Below are positions 14,541 through 21,353 of a stretch of 21,353 nt of DNA, in pieces. The position numbers were made by a program, and so were the translations under genes. The DNA is from SAR202 cluster bacterium (GTDB lineage Bacteria; Chloroflexota; Dehalococcoidia; SAR202; GCA-002694895). The number at the start of each line of letters is the position of its first letter. Position 1 is the first letter of the stretch. The stretch spans positions 1-21,353 of the forward strand of contig VFGQ01000104.1 of NCBI GenBank assembly GCA_009391605.1, read 5' to 3'. The notes under the pieces were generated by a model that was not told the origin of the DNA, did not search any database, and worked only from the letters and a program-made list of their open reading frames with translations.

Positions 14541-15419
14541 TTATTTCGTTTTAGTATTAATAAAGGATTCTATAATCATATTAAATTCTTCTGGATGTTC
14601 TCTGAATGAAGAATGACCGGATCTGTTAAAAATGTGCATACTTGAATTTTCCACATTAGGTAAAATTAAATTCAGGCAATCAACTCCAATAGGATCCCAT
14701 ACAGCTGAAGGATCATTAAGTCCCCAAATCACTAATGTTGGGGTCTGCAATCTTCCTGCTCTTATCCATGCATGCGTTTCTTTTCTTCTGTTAGCTAAAT
14801 CATCAACAAACATTTGTCTTAATTCTGCAAATTTAGATACTGCTTCCTGATTTTTTGGTTGTTTGGAATATTCCATAATTCCTTCAATCCATTCATCAGT
14901 AATATGTTCAGTCCCAAAAGAATTCTGAGCTGCTGAATAAAAAGTTCTTTCTTTTGGATCTTTAATTAATTTTGCCCTTTCAGCAACATCTTCATAAAAA
15001 TTAAATGTATTTGGATTTGCCATTAAAGTTGCACTATCAATAATGACTATTGATTTAGCTAGATGAGGGTATTCTAGTGCAATTCGTGTCGTCATATAAC
15101 CGCCTCTTGAATGACCAAGTAAATGAGCATTTGAAATGTTTAATTTATTCATGAATCCTACTGCATGCTTTACCTGAGCACCCATTGTATAATCTTCATT
15201 TACTTTAGGATTGTCAGTATACCCTTGGCCTAGTTTATCTAATGCATAAACATGGTATTTTTTTGCAAGTTCATCGATATTTAAAAACCATATTTCAGCA
15301 CTTGAAGCCATTCCTGGTTGCCCGCCATGAATGAGTACCATTGGTTCTCCTTCTCCAGTTTCAAAATACCTGGTATTTATTCCATCTATATCAATATATT
15401 TTGCCTGAGATCTGTCCAT
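14541..15419 (-). CDS. Alpha/beta hydrolase, MhpC/BphD-like
   Basis: A 292-residue alpha/beta hydrolase with oxyanion motif HGGQPG starting at His31, nucleophile elbow GHSRGG with Ser104, acid Asp236 in WGLNDP and base His269 in SGHS. The overall pattern (VLIHGG, LDKLGQGYTD, VIWGLNDP, NRSGHSSF) is that of the meta-cleavage-product hydrolase group that splits C-C bonds in vinylogous 1,5-diketones, though many relatives are plain esterases or haloperoxidase-like. No signal peptide is present. AAGGAGA, about seven bases before the ATG, supports the start. It is the first gene of the leftward operon with the acetamidase-like and hydroxy-acid oxidase genes, pointing to a catabolic role. Confidence 0.88.
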   Translation of the reverse strand: MDRSQAKYIDIDGINTRYFETGEGEPMVLIHGGQPGMASSAEIWFLNIDELAKKYHVYALDKLGQGYTDNPKVNEDYTMGAQVKHAVGFMNKLNISNAHLLGHSRGGYMTTRIALEYPHLAKSIVIIDSATLMANPNTFNFYEDVAERAKLIKDPKERTFYSAAQNSFGTEHITDEWIEGIMEYSKQPKNQEAVSKFAELRQMFVDDLANRRKETHAWIRAGRLQTPTLVIWGLNDPSAVWDPIGVDCLNLILPNVENSSMHIFNRSGHSSFREHPEEFNMIIESFINTKTK

Positions 15420-15461
15420 GTTATTTCTCCTTTTTCATATAGGTTTAAATAAATTAATTTC

Positions 15462-15467
15462 ATTATA
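15462..15467 (-). promoter_or_regulatory. -10 TATAAT for the leftward hydrolase operon
   Basis: TATAAT on the minus strand, with initiation expected near 15455 and a leader of about 35 bases that contains the AAGGAGA ribosome-binding site. The -35 region (TTTTAA around 15490-15485) is weak, which would fit activator-dependent or regulated expression. Confidence 0.4.
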
Positions 15468-15492
15468 AGTACATTACAAAATAATTAAAATG

Positions 15493-15506
15493 AATTGTTG
15501 ACAATT
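15493..15506. promoter_or_regulatory. Operator-like inverted repeat AATTGT-TG-ACAATT
   Basis: Two perfect six-base arms around a two-base centre, placed between the outward-facing -10 elements of the two divergent operons. The TTGT-N2-ACAA core resembles operators of the FadR/FCD branch of GntR-type repressors, which often control oxidation of hydroxy and sugar acids. No regulator gene lies in the window. The assignment is inference from symmetry, position and core sequence. Confidence 0.45.
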
Positions 15507-15535
15507 TTAGTTGATTAGAGGAATAAGAATATGTT

Positions 15536-15541
15536 TATAAT
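15536..15541 (+). promoter_or_regulatory. -10 TATAAT for the rightward dehydrogenase operon
   Basis: A perfect TATAAT on the plus strand with a TTGATT at 15511-15516, 19 bases upstream, as a possible -35. Initiation near 15548 gives a leader of about 23 bases before ATG 15571. Confidence 0.4.
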
Positions 15542-15570
15542 CATTCAAAATAAATTCATTGGAAATTGTT

Positions 15571-16683
15571 ATGTCAAAAACTGGATTGTCTGCTATATGG
15601 CATGATCAAGGTAAAAAATTTGAAATTGCTGAACTCCCAACTATTGATACTGAACCTGATGCTATTAATATAAGAGTTGAAGCCACAAGTGTTTGTGGTT
15701 CTGATTTGCATATATGGAGAGGTGATGGAAGAAAAGAAGAAGAAGGACCAAGAGATCCTTTTGTTTTCGGACATGAAATGATGGGATCTGTAGCGGAAAT
15801 AGGCAGTAAAGTAAAAACTGATTCATTACGAAAACCTTTAAAAGAAGGCGACAGGGTAGTTTTTTCTTACTTTTTTCCTTGTATGAAATGTTATAACTGT
15901 ATCAGGGGAGAATTAGGTGGTTGTAAATTTAGAAGAGCTAATCCTACAATTGAGAACTGTAGCGGAGGTTTTGCTCAATATTATTATTTAAGAAATCCAC
16001 AATTTATATTTAAAATTCCAGATGAAATAAATAATGCTACTGCTGCACCAATTAATTGTGCCTTAGCCCAGGTAATGGAAGCATTTCATATTGCCAAACC
16101 TAGATTTGGTGATAATGTTGTGATACAAGGTGCAGGAGGGCTGGGAATAAATGCAGCTGCCATAGCTTCTGATATGGGAGCTAATAAAGTTATAGTAATT
16201 GATGGACAAAAACCAAGACTTGAATTAGCAAAATTATGTGGTGCTACTGATATAATAGATATGAATGAATATCCGACTGTTGATTCAAGAGTTGATAAGG
16301 TTAGAGAATTAACTAATGGAATAGGAGCAGATATAGTTATAGAACTTGTTGGTTTTCCTGCAGCAGTTGAAGAAGGTGTTCAAATGTGCAGGATGAGAGG
16401 AACTTATCTTGAAGTTGGACATATTTCTCCAAATAGTATTGTTAACCTGGATGTGCAGAAATTAGTTGCTGAGCAAATAAGGTTTTATGGCATACAACAC
16501 TATGATCCATGGATATTACCTAATGCTATAGATTTTTTAATTAGAACTAAAGATAAATACCCTTTAACTAATGTTGTTTCACATGAATTCCCAATAACAG
16601 ATATTGAGAATGCATTTAAAACTGCTGAATGGCTAGGTACTACAAAAGGAAGTGAAGTTACAAGGGCAATTGTTACACCATAA
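15571..16683 (+). CDS. Zinc-dependent medium-chain alcohol dehydrogenase
   Basis: A 370-residue MDR-family dehydrogenase interconverting an alcohol and an aldehyde or ketone with NAD(P). Catalytic zinc residues are Cys42 and His68-Glu69 (GHE). The structural zinc is held by Cys104, Cys107, Cys110 and Cys118. The Rossmann motif GAGGLG gives G187, G189, G192, with Asp211 at the end of the next strand favouring NAD(H). The pattern is nearest to the threonine/sorbitol dehydrogenase-like group. A TTG-started frame begins at 15559, but GGA at 15561-15563 and the normal N-terminus favour ATG 15571. It is the first gene of a rightward operon, 13 bases before the aldo/keto reductase. The substrate is unknown; the operon suggests an intermediate of the same pathway as the ThDP enzyme. 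Confidence 0.93.
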   Translation: MSKTGLSAIWHDQGKKFEIAELPTIDTEPDAINIRVEATSVCGSDLHIWRGDGRKEEEGPRDPFVFGHEMMGSVAEIGSKVKTDSLRKPLKEGDRVVFSYFFPCMKCYNCIRGELGGCKFRRANPTIENCSGGFAQYYYLRNPQFIFKIPDEINNATAAPINCALAQVMEAFHIAKPRFGDNVVIQGAGGLGINAAAIASDMGANKVIVIDGQKPRLELAKLCGATDIIDMNEYPTVDSRVDKVRELTNGIGADIVIELVGFPAAVEEGVQMCRMRGTYLEVGHISPNSIVNLDVQKLVAEQIRFYGIQHYDPWILPNAIDFLIRTKDKYPLTNVVSHEFPITDIENAFKTAEWLGTTKGSEVTRAIVTP

Positions 16684-16686
16684 TAG

Positions 16687-16691
16687 AGAGG
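16687..16691 (+). promoter_or_regulatory. Ribosome-binding site deciding the aldo/keto reductase start
   Basis: AGAGG lies five bases before ATG 16697. The longer frame starting at 16652 inside the dehydrogenase gene has no such site and adds 15 residues not typical of the family. Confidence 0.7.
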
Positions 16692-16696
16692 ATTTA

Positions 16697-17647
16697 ATGA
16701 ACTTACCAATAAGAGAATTTGGACAAACCGGAGAAAAAATCAGTCAACTCGGTATAGGATTGTCTGAGATAGGAAGAATAAGTATTGAAGAATCAAAAAA
16801 TATCGATAAATTATTAAATTCAGCCATTGATCTGGGGATTAATTTTTTTGACACAGCTCCTTGTTATGGAAACAGTGAAGAATTTCTAGGAAGAGCAATA
16901 TCGCACAGAAGAAGTGAATATTTTCTCGCATCTAAATGTGGTCATTATGTGGAATCTTCTGAAGATGATAAAAAGGGAAACTCATGGGGAGAAACCGATT
17001 TACAGGATAAGGAATGGACTAAGAAAACTTTAATTGAAAGTGTTGATAGAAGCCTTAAAAGGATGAAAACTGATTATCTTGATTTAATACAATTACATTC
17101 TTGTGATTTGGATATATTACAGGAAGGTGAAGTGATTGATACTATTGAAAGAATTAAAGAAGCGGGTAAAGTTAGGTTTATTGGGTACAGTGGAGATAAC
17201 CAAGCAGCAGAATGGGCTTCTTTAGATTCCAGATTTGATTCAATTCAAACTAGTTTTAGCCTTCTTGATCAAGGTGCTAAAGATATGGTTTTCCCTGGTG
17301 TTAATAAAACACAAAAAGGGTTAATTGCAAAAAGACCTATAGCAAACGGGGCATGGGGAGCTGATAAATCGCCATCAGCTTATGCTAGTGAATATTTCAG
17401 GAGATATGAAATTATAAAATCTAATGGAATAGATATTGATACAGATTTAAGTCCGATTGAATTGTCATTGGCTTTTGCATTATCTCATCAGACAATAAAT
17501 GTACATATTGTAGGTACAACAAATTTATCACACTTGAAATCAAATATTAAACAGGTTGAAACCGGATTGTTATTAGATGAAAAAACTTTAAACCAGATAT
17601 ATGAAATTTATGACCAATCAAATGATAACTGGGTTTCTCAAACTTAA
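16697..17647 (+). CDS. Aldo/keto reductase
   Basis: A 316-residue TIM-barrel oxidoreductase reducing aldehydes or ketones with NAD(P)H or running in reverse. The catalytic tetrad is complete: Asp52 and Tyr57 (FDTAPCYG), Lys80 (LASKCG) and His134 (IQLHSCD). The N-terminal LGIGLSEIG barrel strand and the DYLDLIQLHS strand are standard. The cofactor end has IVGTTNLSHLKSNI (about 271-284), matching the usual NADP-binding loop region of the AKR family. The pattern is close to the L-fucose/D-threo-aldose 1-dehydrogenase and AKR11/12-type group. It is cytoplasmic. It sits 13 bases after the zinc dehydrogenase and 15 before the ThDP enzyme, clearly one operon. Having two carbonyl/alcohol redox enzymes side by side suggests two successive redox steps or two products of the ThDP reaction. 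Confidence 0.93.
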   Translation: MNLPIREFGQTGEKISQLGIGLSEIGRISIEESKNIDKLLNSAIDLGINFFDTAPCYGNSEEFLGRAISHRRSEYFLASKCGHYVESSEDDKKGNSWGETDLQDKEWTKKTLIESVDRSLKRMKTDYLDLIQLHSCDLDILQEGEVIDTIERIKEAGKVRFIGYSGDNQAAEWASLDSRFDSIQTSFSLLDQGAKDMVFPGVNKTQKGLIAKRPIANGAWGADKSPSAYASEYFRRYEIIKSNGIDIDTDLSPIELSLAFALSHQTINVHIVGTTNLSHLKSNIKQVETGLLLDEKTLNQIYEIYDQSNDNWVSQT

Positions 17648-17662
17648 ATAAAAGGATAAATT

Positions 17663-19291
17663 ATGAATGGATTTGAAGCGATTGCAAACATTTTAAAAAA
17701 AGAAGGATTTGAATGGATGGCATGTTTTCCTGCAAATCCTTTGATAGAAGCAGCTGCTAATGCTGGAATAAGACCTATTGTATTCAGACAAGAGAGAGGT
17801 GGGATTATGGCTGCCGATGGATTTTCCAGAATGTTAGCATCTCAAGGTAAAAGAGGAGTTTTTTGCTGTCAGGGAGGCCCTGGAGTTGAAAACTCTTTTG
17901 GAGGAATAGCTCAGGCATGGGCAGATTCAGTCCCAATTTTATTTTTACCTGCAGGTGATAGAGATCCTGATATTGAGCCAAATTTTTCCGCTCCGAAAAA
18001 TTATGGACAGATAACAAAATGGGCAGCCTCCATAAATTCTGCTGAAGATATTCCAAACTTAATGAGAAGAGCAATGTCAGCCTTAATTAATGGTCGTCCT
18101 GGTCCTGTTTTACTTGAAATGAAAGGCAATGCCATGGCACAGACTATAGATAATATAGATGATTACTCAAGTCCGCAAATTACTCTTTCTGCGCCTAACA
18201 ATAATGATATAAAAAATGCAGTATCAAATGTTATAAATGCAAAAAATCCGATTATATGGGCAGGACAGGGAACGTTGTATGCTGGCGCCACAAATGAATT
18301 AAAGGAATTAGTTGAATTACTTCAAGTTCCTGTTTTAACTACTATGCAGGCAAAATCAGCATTTGATGAAAGGCATCCTTTGTCACTAGGATCTGCTAAC
18401 AGAACAGCTCCAAAGACAGTGTGGCACTGGTTAAAAGAATCAGATTTAGTTTTGGGTATAGGAACAAGCTGGACTAAAACAAATTTTGCTATTGATATTC
18501 CTGATGGTAAATTTTTAATCCACAATACAAACAATATTGCTGATATATCAAAGGAATACAAAACTGATATTGGACTTTTGGGAGATGCTAAATTAACTCT
18601 TGAAATGTTGATTGAAGAAACTAAAGTACAGCTTGGATCAACAAAAAGAAATAATGATTCTGTAATTGAATCCATTGCAATAGTTAAAAAAGAATGGAAT
18701 GAAGAGTGGAGTGAATTACTAAATTCAGATCAGACTCCAATAAATCCGTACAGACTAATAAATGAAATTAATAAAGCAGTTGATCATGAAAATACAATTA
18801 TAACTCATGATGCTGGGCACCCAAGAGATCAGATAATGCCGTTTTATCCCGCTACTGTTCCTCATAGTTATATTGGATGGGGGAAAAGTACACATTTAGG
18901 TTATGGAATAGGCTTGGCTATTGGAGCTAAGATAGCAAATCCTGATAAATTTTGTGTAAATTTTATGGGTGATGCTGCTTTTGGAATGGCAGGATTGGAT
19001 ATAGAGACTTCAGTAAGATCTGGCAATCCAATTACAACAATTGTACTCGATAATGGAACCATGGGAGGATATGATCATCACCAGCCCGTAGCAATGTCAA
19101 AGTATGGAGCCGGAAATATGACAGGATCATATACAACAATTGCAAAAGGATTGGGAGCAATTGGTATTGATGTTGATAAACCAGAAGAAATTGGCCCTGC
19201 TATCAAAGCTGCAGAGAAAGCAAATAAAGAGGGCAGGAGTGTTTTGATAAATGTTAAAACACAGCAGGAAGATAAATTTAGTATATATTAA
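17663..19291 (+). CDS. ThDP-dependent enzyme, acetolactate synthase/decarboxylase superfamily
   Basis: A 542-residue protein with the three-domain PYR-TH3-PP layout of ThDP enzymes acting on alpha-keto acids. Glu44 in FRQERGG is the cofactor-activating glutamate. QGGPGVENSFGG (70-81) corresponds to the SGPG loop of acetolactate synthase-type enzymes, not to the His of benzoylformate decarboxylase. The central domain runs from about 180 to 320. The ThDP/Mg motif is GDA at 436-438 with the terminal Asn464 in LDNGTMGG, a variant of the GDG-to-NN consensus. AGGA six bases before the ATG supports the start. It is the third gene of the rightward operon. Decarboxylase, carboligase or C-C lyase activity is possible. 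With a hydroxy-acid oxidase in the divergent operon, an alpha-keto acid substrate is a reasonable inference. It is not likely to be biosynthetic IlvB, since no small subunit or ilv genes are nearby. Confidence 0.88.
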   Translation: MNGFEAIANILKKEGFEWMACFPANPLIEAAANAGIRPIVFRQERGGIMAADGFSRMLASQGKRGVFCCQGGPGVENSFGGIAQAWADSVPILFLPAGDRDPDIEPNFSAPKNYGQITKWAASINSAEDIPNLMRRAMSALINGRPGPVLLEMKGNAMAQTIDNIDDYSSPQITLSAPNNNDIKNAVSNVINAKNPIIWAGQGTLYAGATNELKELVELLQVPVLTTMQAKSAFDERHPLSLGSANRTAPKTVWHWLKESDLVLGIGTSWTKTNFAIDIPDGKFLIHNTNNIADISKEYKTDIGLLGDAKLTLEMLIEETKVQLGSTKRNNDSVIESIAIVKKEWNEEWSELLNSDQTPINPYRLINEINKAVDHENTIITHDAGHPRDQIMPFYPATVPHSYIGWGKSTHLGYGIGLAIGAKIANPDKFCVNFMGDAAFGMAGLDIETSVRSGNPITTIVLDNGTMGGYDHHQPVAMSKYGAGNMTGSYTTIAKGLGAIGIDVDKPEEIGPAIKAAEKANKEGRSVLINVKTQQEDKFSIY

Positions 19292-19302
19292 AGGAGAATT
19301 AT

Positions 19303-21261
19303 ATGGCAGTTATAAATTTTGATGTAAAAAATATAAGTCTATTTGCTGATGGCAAATCTTTTGGAGCACATGGTCAGTTCAATCAAATAGACGGAGTGGT
19401 AGAGTTTGCTGTTGATCCAAATAATGAGGTAAATAAATCTATTGTTGATTTAAAATTAGCACCAACTGATGAGAATGGACTAGTGCATTTCAAATCTAAA
19501 GTATCATTAATTACACCTTCAGATACAAGTAAAGGTAATGCCAGATTAATGGTTGATATAGTTAACAGAGGTAGGCCTTTGATTCATGGTAATTTTAATA
19601 GAATGGATTTATTTGATTCAATTGAAGGTGATGGATTTTTATTTAATCACGGATATTCAGTGATTTCACTCGGATGGCAGTGGGACGTTATCAAAGATGA
19701 CGTGTTATATGGATTAGAAGCTCCTTTTGCAAAAATTGATGACAAAGGATTCAGAGGTGAAACTGTTATAGAAATCAGAACTAATTACGTTCAGAAAACT
19801 CATTTGTTAGCTAATAGAATTCATACACCTAATACTCCAATGGATATTAATGATCCTAATGCAAGATTAACTGTAAGAGATTGGGAGGATGGACCAGAAA
19901 GTAATGTTCCAAGGTCGGAATGGAGTTTTGCGAATGAAACTGATTCTGGAGTGGAACCCAGTGATGAATATGTATATATGGAAAGTGGATTTCAGCCTGG
20001 TAAAATCTATTATTTATCTTATACTCCTTCCATAGCGCCTGTTGTTGGTACTGGAATGTTAGCTGTCAGAGACATAGCTTCATTCTTTAAATCAGATTCG
20101 AATGTTAATCCTATAAACAAACCATTTGAAAAGGTTTATGGCTTTGGAATATCTCAGACTGGAAGAATGCAAAGACACATTTTGTATTTAGGACTTAACT
20201 TAGATGAAAGTGGAAAAGTTGCATATGACGGGCATATTGTCCATGTTGCAGGAGCAAGAAAAGGAGAGTTTAATCATAGATACGCTCAGCCATCACAGCA
20301 GTCTGCACCTGGTTTTGGGCATATGTTTCCTTTCGCTGATGAAGAAATGAAAGATCCTTATTCAGATAATGTGGATGGCTTATTTAATGAATTGAGAAAA
20401 ATTAATGCTGTTCCGAAAGTTTTTTATACTAATTCTTCAGCAGAATACTGGAGAGGAGATAGTGCAAACATGCATATTCATCCTATAGAAGAACGGGATC
20501 TGCCTGAAGCACCAGAAGCAAGAATGTATCTTTTTTCTGGCACCCAACATGGAGCAGGTACTTTAGCTCCTGATGATGTAGGGCCAGACGGATCAGTTGG
20601 TATGTATAAATTTAATGTAGTTGATTACAGACCTTTATTAAGAGCAAGCCTTATTAATCTTGATAAATGGGCTACTGACGGAACTCTGCCACCACCAAGT
20701 AGCTGTCCCAGAATAAATGATGGAACTGCTATAAAACCAGAGGTATTAATAGAAAAAGTTAACAATATTTTAGATATAAATACTCCTGATCCTAAAAAAG
20801 TATGGTTGATACGAAGAGTTGATATGGGAGAAAGAGCATCAGAGGGAATTGGAAGGTTACCGGCAAAAGAATTTGAAACATATCAGAACTTTGTTCCAAA
20901 TATTGATGAAGATGCAAATGAAACAGGAGGAATAAGAATGCCAGATTTAACTGTACCTCTTGCAAGCCATTTTGGATGGAATTTAAGACATCCAGATACC
21001 AGGGAACCTGATCAGCAGATTGCCATGCAGGGTATTTCAATGTTTTTTGCAGTGACCAAAGAAGACAGAGATAAAAAAGGTGATAGAAGATTATCTATAA
21101 ATGAAAGATATAAAACTAAAGAAGAGTTTTTAAATAAAGTAAAACAGGAAACCGGAAAATTACTGGATCAGAATTATATACTTGCTGAAGATGTTGAGAT
21201 TGTAATATCAGCTTGCGAGGAAAGATATGATGCAATAGTTTCTGGGGAATTGAAAAATTAG
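19303..21261 (+). CDS. Large alpha/beta hydrolase-domain protein (PF20091-like)
   Basis: A 652-residue protein resembling the uncharacterised alpha/beta hydrolase-domain family (Abhydrolase_10 type). An N-terminal beta-rich part (about 1-100, with FGAHGQFNQIDG) precedes a hydrolase core holding LGWQWDV near 123-129, the nucleophile region YGFGISQTGR with Ser284 in GxSxxG, NSSAEYWRG with Glu381 as a likely acid, and SGTQHG with His416 as a likely base. The C-terminal 200 residues contain the SCPRINDGT segment and a helical end. No signal peptide is seen. AAGGAGA five bases before the ATG is a strong ribosome-binding site. It is 11 bases after the ThDP gene and nine before the propeller gene. 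Ester, lactone or C-C hydrolysis of a pathway intermediate is inferred; biochemistry of the family is poorly known. Confidence 0.82.
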   Translation: MAVINFDVKNISLFADGKSFGAHGQFNQIDGVVEFAVDPNNEVNKSIVDLKLAPTDENGLVHFKSKVSLITPSDTSKGNARLMVDIVNRGRPLIHGNFNRMDLFDSIEGDGFLFNHGYSVISLGWQWDVIKDDVLYGLEAPFAKIDDKGFRGETVIEIRTNYVQKTHLLANRIHTPNTPMDINDPNARLTVRDWEDGPESNVPRSEWSFANETDSGVEPSDEYVYMESGFQPGKIYYLSYTPSIAPVVGTGMLAVRDIASFFKSDSNVNPINKPFEKVYGFGISQTGRMQRHILYLGLNLDESGKVAYDGHIVHVAGARKGEFNHRYAQPSQQSAPGFGHMFPFADEEMKDPYSDNVDGLFNELRKINAVPKVFYTNSSAEYWRGDSANMHIHPIEERDLPEAPEARMYLFSGTQHGAGTLAPDDVGPDGSVGMYKFNVVDYRPLLRASLINLDKWATDGTLPPPSSCPRINDGTAIKPEVLIEKVNNILDINTPDPKKVWLIRRVDMGERASEGIGRLPAKEFETYQNFVPNIDEDANETGGIRMPDLTVPLASHFGWNLRHPDTREPDQQIAMQGISMFFAVTKEDRDKKGDRRLSINERYKTKEEFLNKVKQETGKLLDQNYILAEDVEIVISACEERYDAIVSGELKN

Positions 21262-21270
21262 GAGAATGAT

Positions 21271-21353
21271 ATGAGTGTAATTGTAGGTTCGGGAGATTTT
21301 AAATATGAATTGGTAGATTCATGGCCTAGTATGCCAAGATATTGGGAATTTAC
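21271..21353 (+). CDS. NHL-repeat/six-bladed beta-propeller protein, N-terminus (partial)
   Basis: Only the first 27 codons are inside the window. They read VGSGDFKYELVDSWPSMP followed by RYWEF, which matches the opening of bacterial NHL-repeat proteins often annotated as peptidylglycine monooxygenase-like or six-bladed beta-propeller proteins. AGGAG at 21260-21264 precedes the ATG. It is nine bases after the large hydrolase gene and so belongs to the rightward operon. Function of these free-standing propellers is mostly unproven; lactonase-like hydrolysis or ligand binding are possibilities. Confidence is limited by the short fragment. Confidence 0.6.
   Translation, partial: MSVIVGSGDFKYELVDSWPSMPRYWEF

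Noticed and set aside
15559..15570. TTG start for the zinc alcohol dehydrogenase
   Set aside because: ATG 15571 gives the normal N-terminus and has GGA at suitable spacing.
16652..16696. 15-codon extension of the aldo/keto reductase into the dehydrogenase gene
   Set aside because: Would overlap the preceding coding end; AGAGG before ATG 16697 and the family N-terminus support the shorter form.
18322..18675. 117-residue minus-strand frame within the ThDP gene
   Set aside because: Shadow of a gene with clear domain motifs; no promoter or ribosome-binding site.
17663..19291. Biosynthetic acetolactate synthase (ilvB) or benzoylformate decarboxylase (mdlC)
   Set aside because: No regulatory small subunit or ilv genes nearby, and the motif differences at the cofactor site and the missing His residues argue against both names.

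Overview
The window is a gene-dense, AT-rich bacterial segment (visually about one third G+C, strongly A/T-ending codons, standard code with TAA/TAG/TGA stops). It carries 20 protein genes: 18 complete, the 3' end of one at the left edge and the 5' end of another at the right edge. I see no tRNA, rRNA, CRISPR array, insertion sequence or phage gene. No gap exceeds 175 bases; the two largest (11612-11785 and 15420-15570) are divergent promoter regions. The enzyme mix (flavin oxidases, amidases, alpha/beta hydrolases, an M19 dipeptidase homologue, an NHL-type propeller, almost no housekeeping genes) recalls AT-rich marine Chloroflexota of the SAR202 type. That placement is an inference from gene content, not from a marker gene.

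Left part (1-10321). The end of an FAD-linked oxidase is followed by a cytosolic class A beta-lactamase-fold hydrolase and a metallo-beta-lactamase-fold hydrolase. On the minus strand a lipoprotein with a charged helical repeat is translationally coupled to an EamA/DMT transporter. Then come a DAO-type FAD oxidoreductase (+), an SDR dehydrogenase (-), a flavin monooxygenase with an extra N-terminal domain (+), an O6-methylguanine-DNA methyltransferase overlapping an esterase-like hydrolase (-), and an amidase-signature amidase (+). Several convergent pairs overlap or nearly touch.

Middle (10412-12484). An M19 dipeptidase homologue that has lost three of the five usual metal ligands (-) is divergent from a stand-alone B3/4-domain protein (+).

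Right part (12521-21353). Two divergent operons share a 151-base control region with a symmetrical operator-like site. Leftward: alpha/beta hydrolase, acetamidase/formamidase-family protein, FMN-dependent alpha-hydroxy-acid oxidase. Rightward: zinc alcohol dehydrogenase, aldo/keto reductase, ThDP-dependent enzyme, a large alpha/beta hydrolase-domain protein, and the start of an NHL-like beta-propeller protein. Together these form a coherent catabolic set: amide or ester cleavage, oxidation of an alpha-hydroxy acid to an alpha-keto acid, ThDP-dependent C-C cleavage or ligation, and aldehyde/alcohol redox steps. The logic resembles the mandelamide/mandelate pathway, but the substrate is unknown. 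This divergent cluster is the best candidate in the window for an undescribed pathway.
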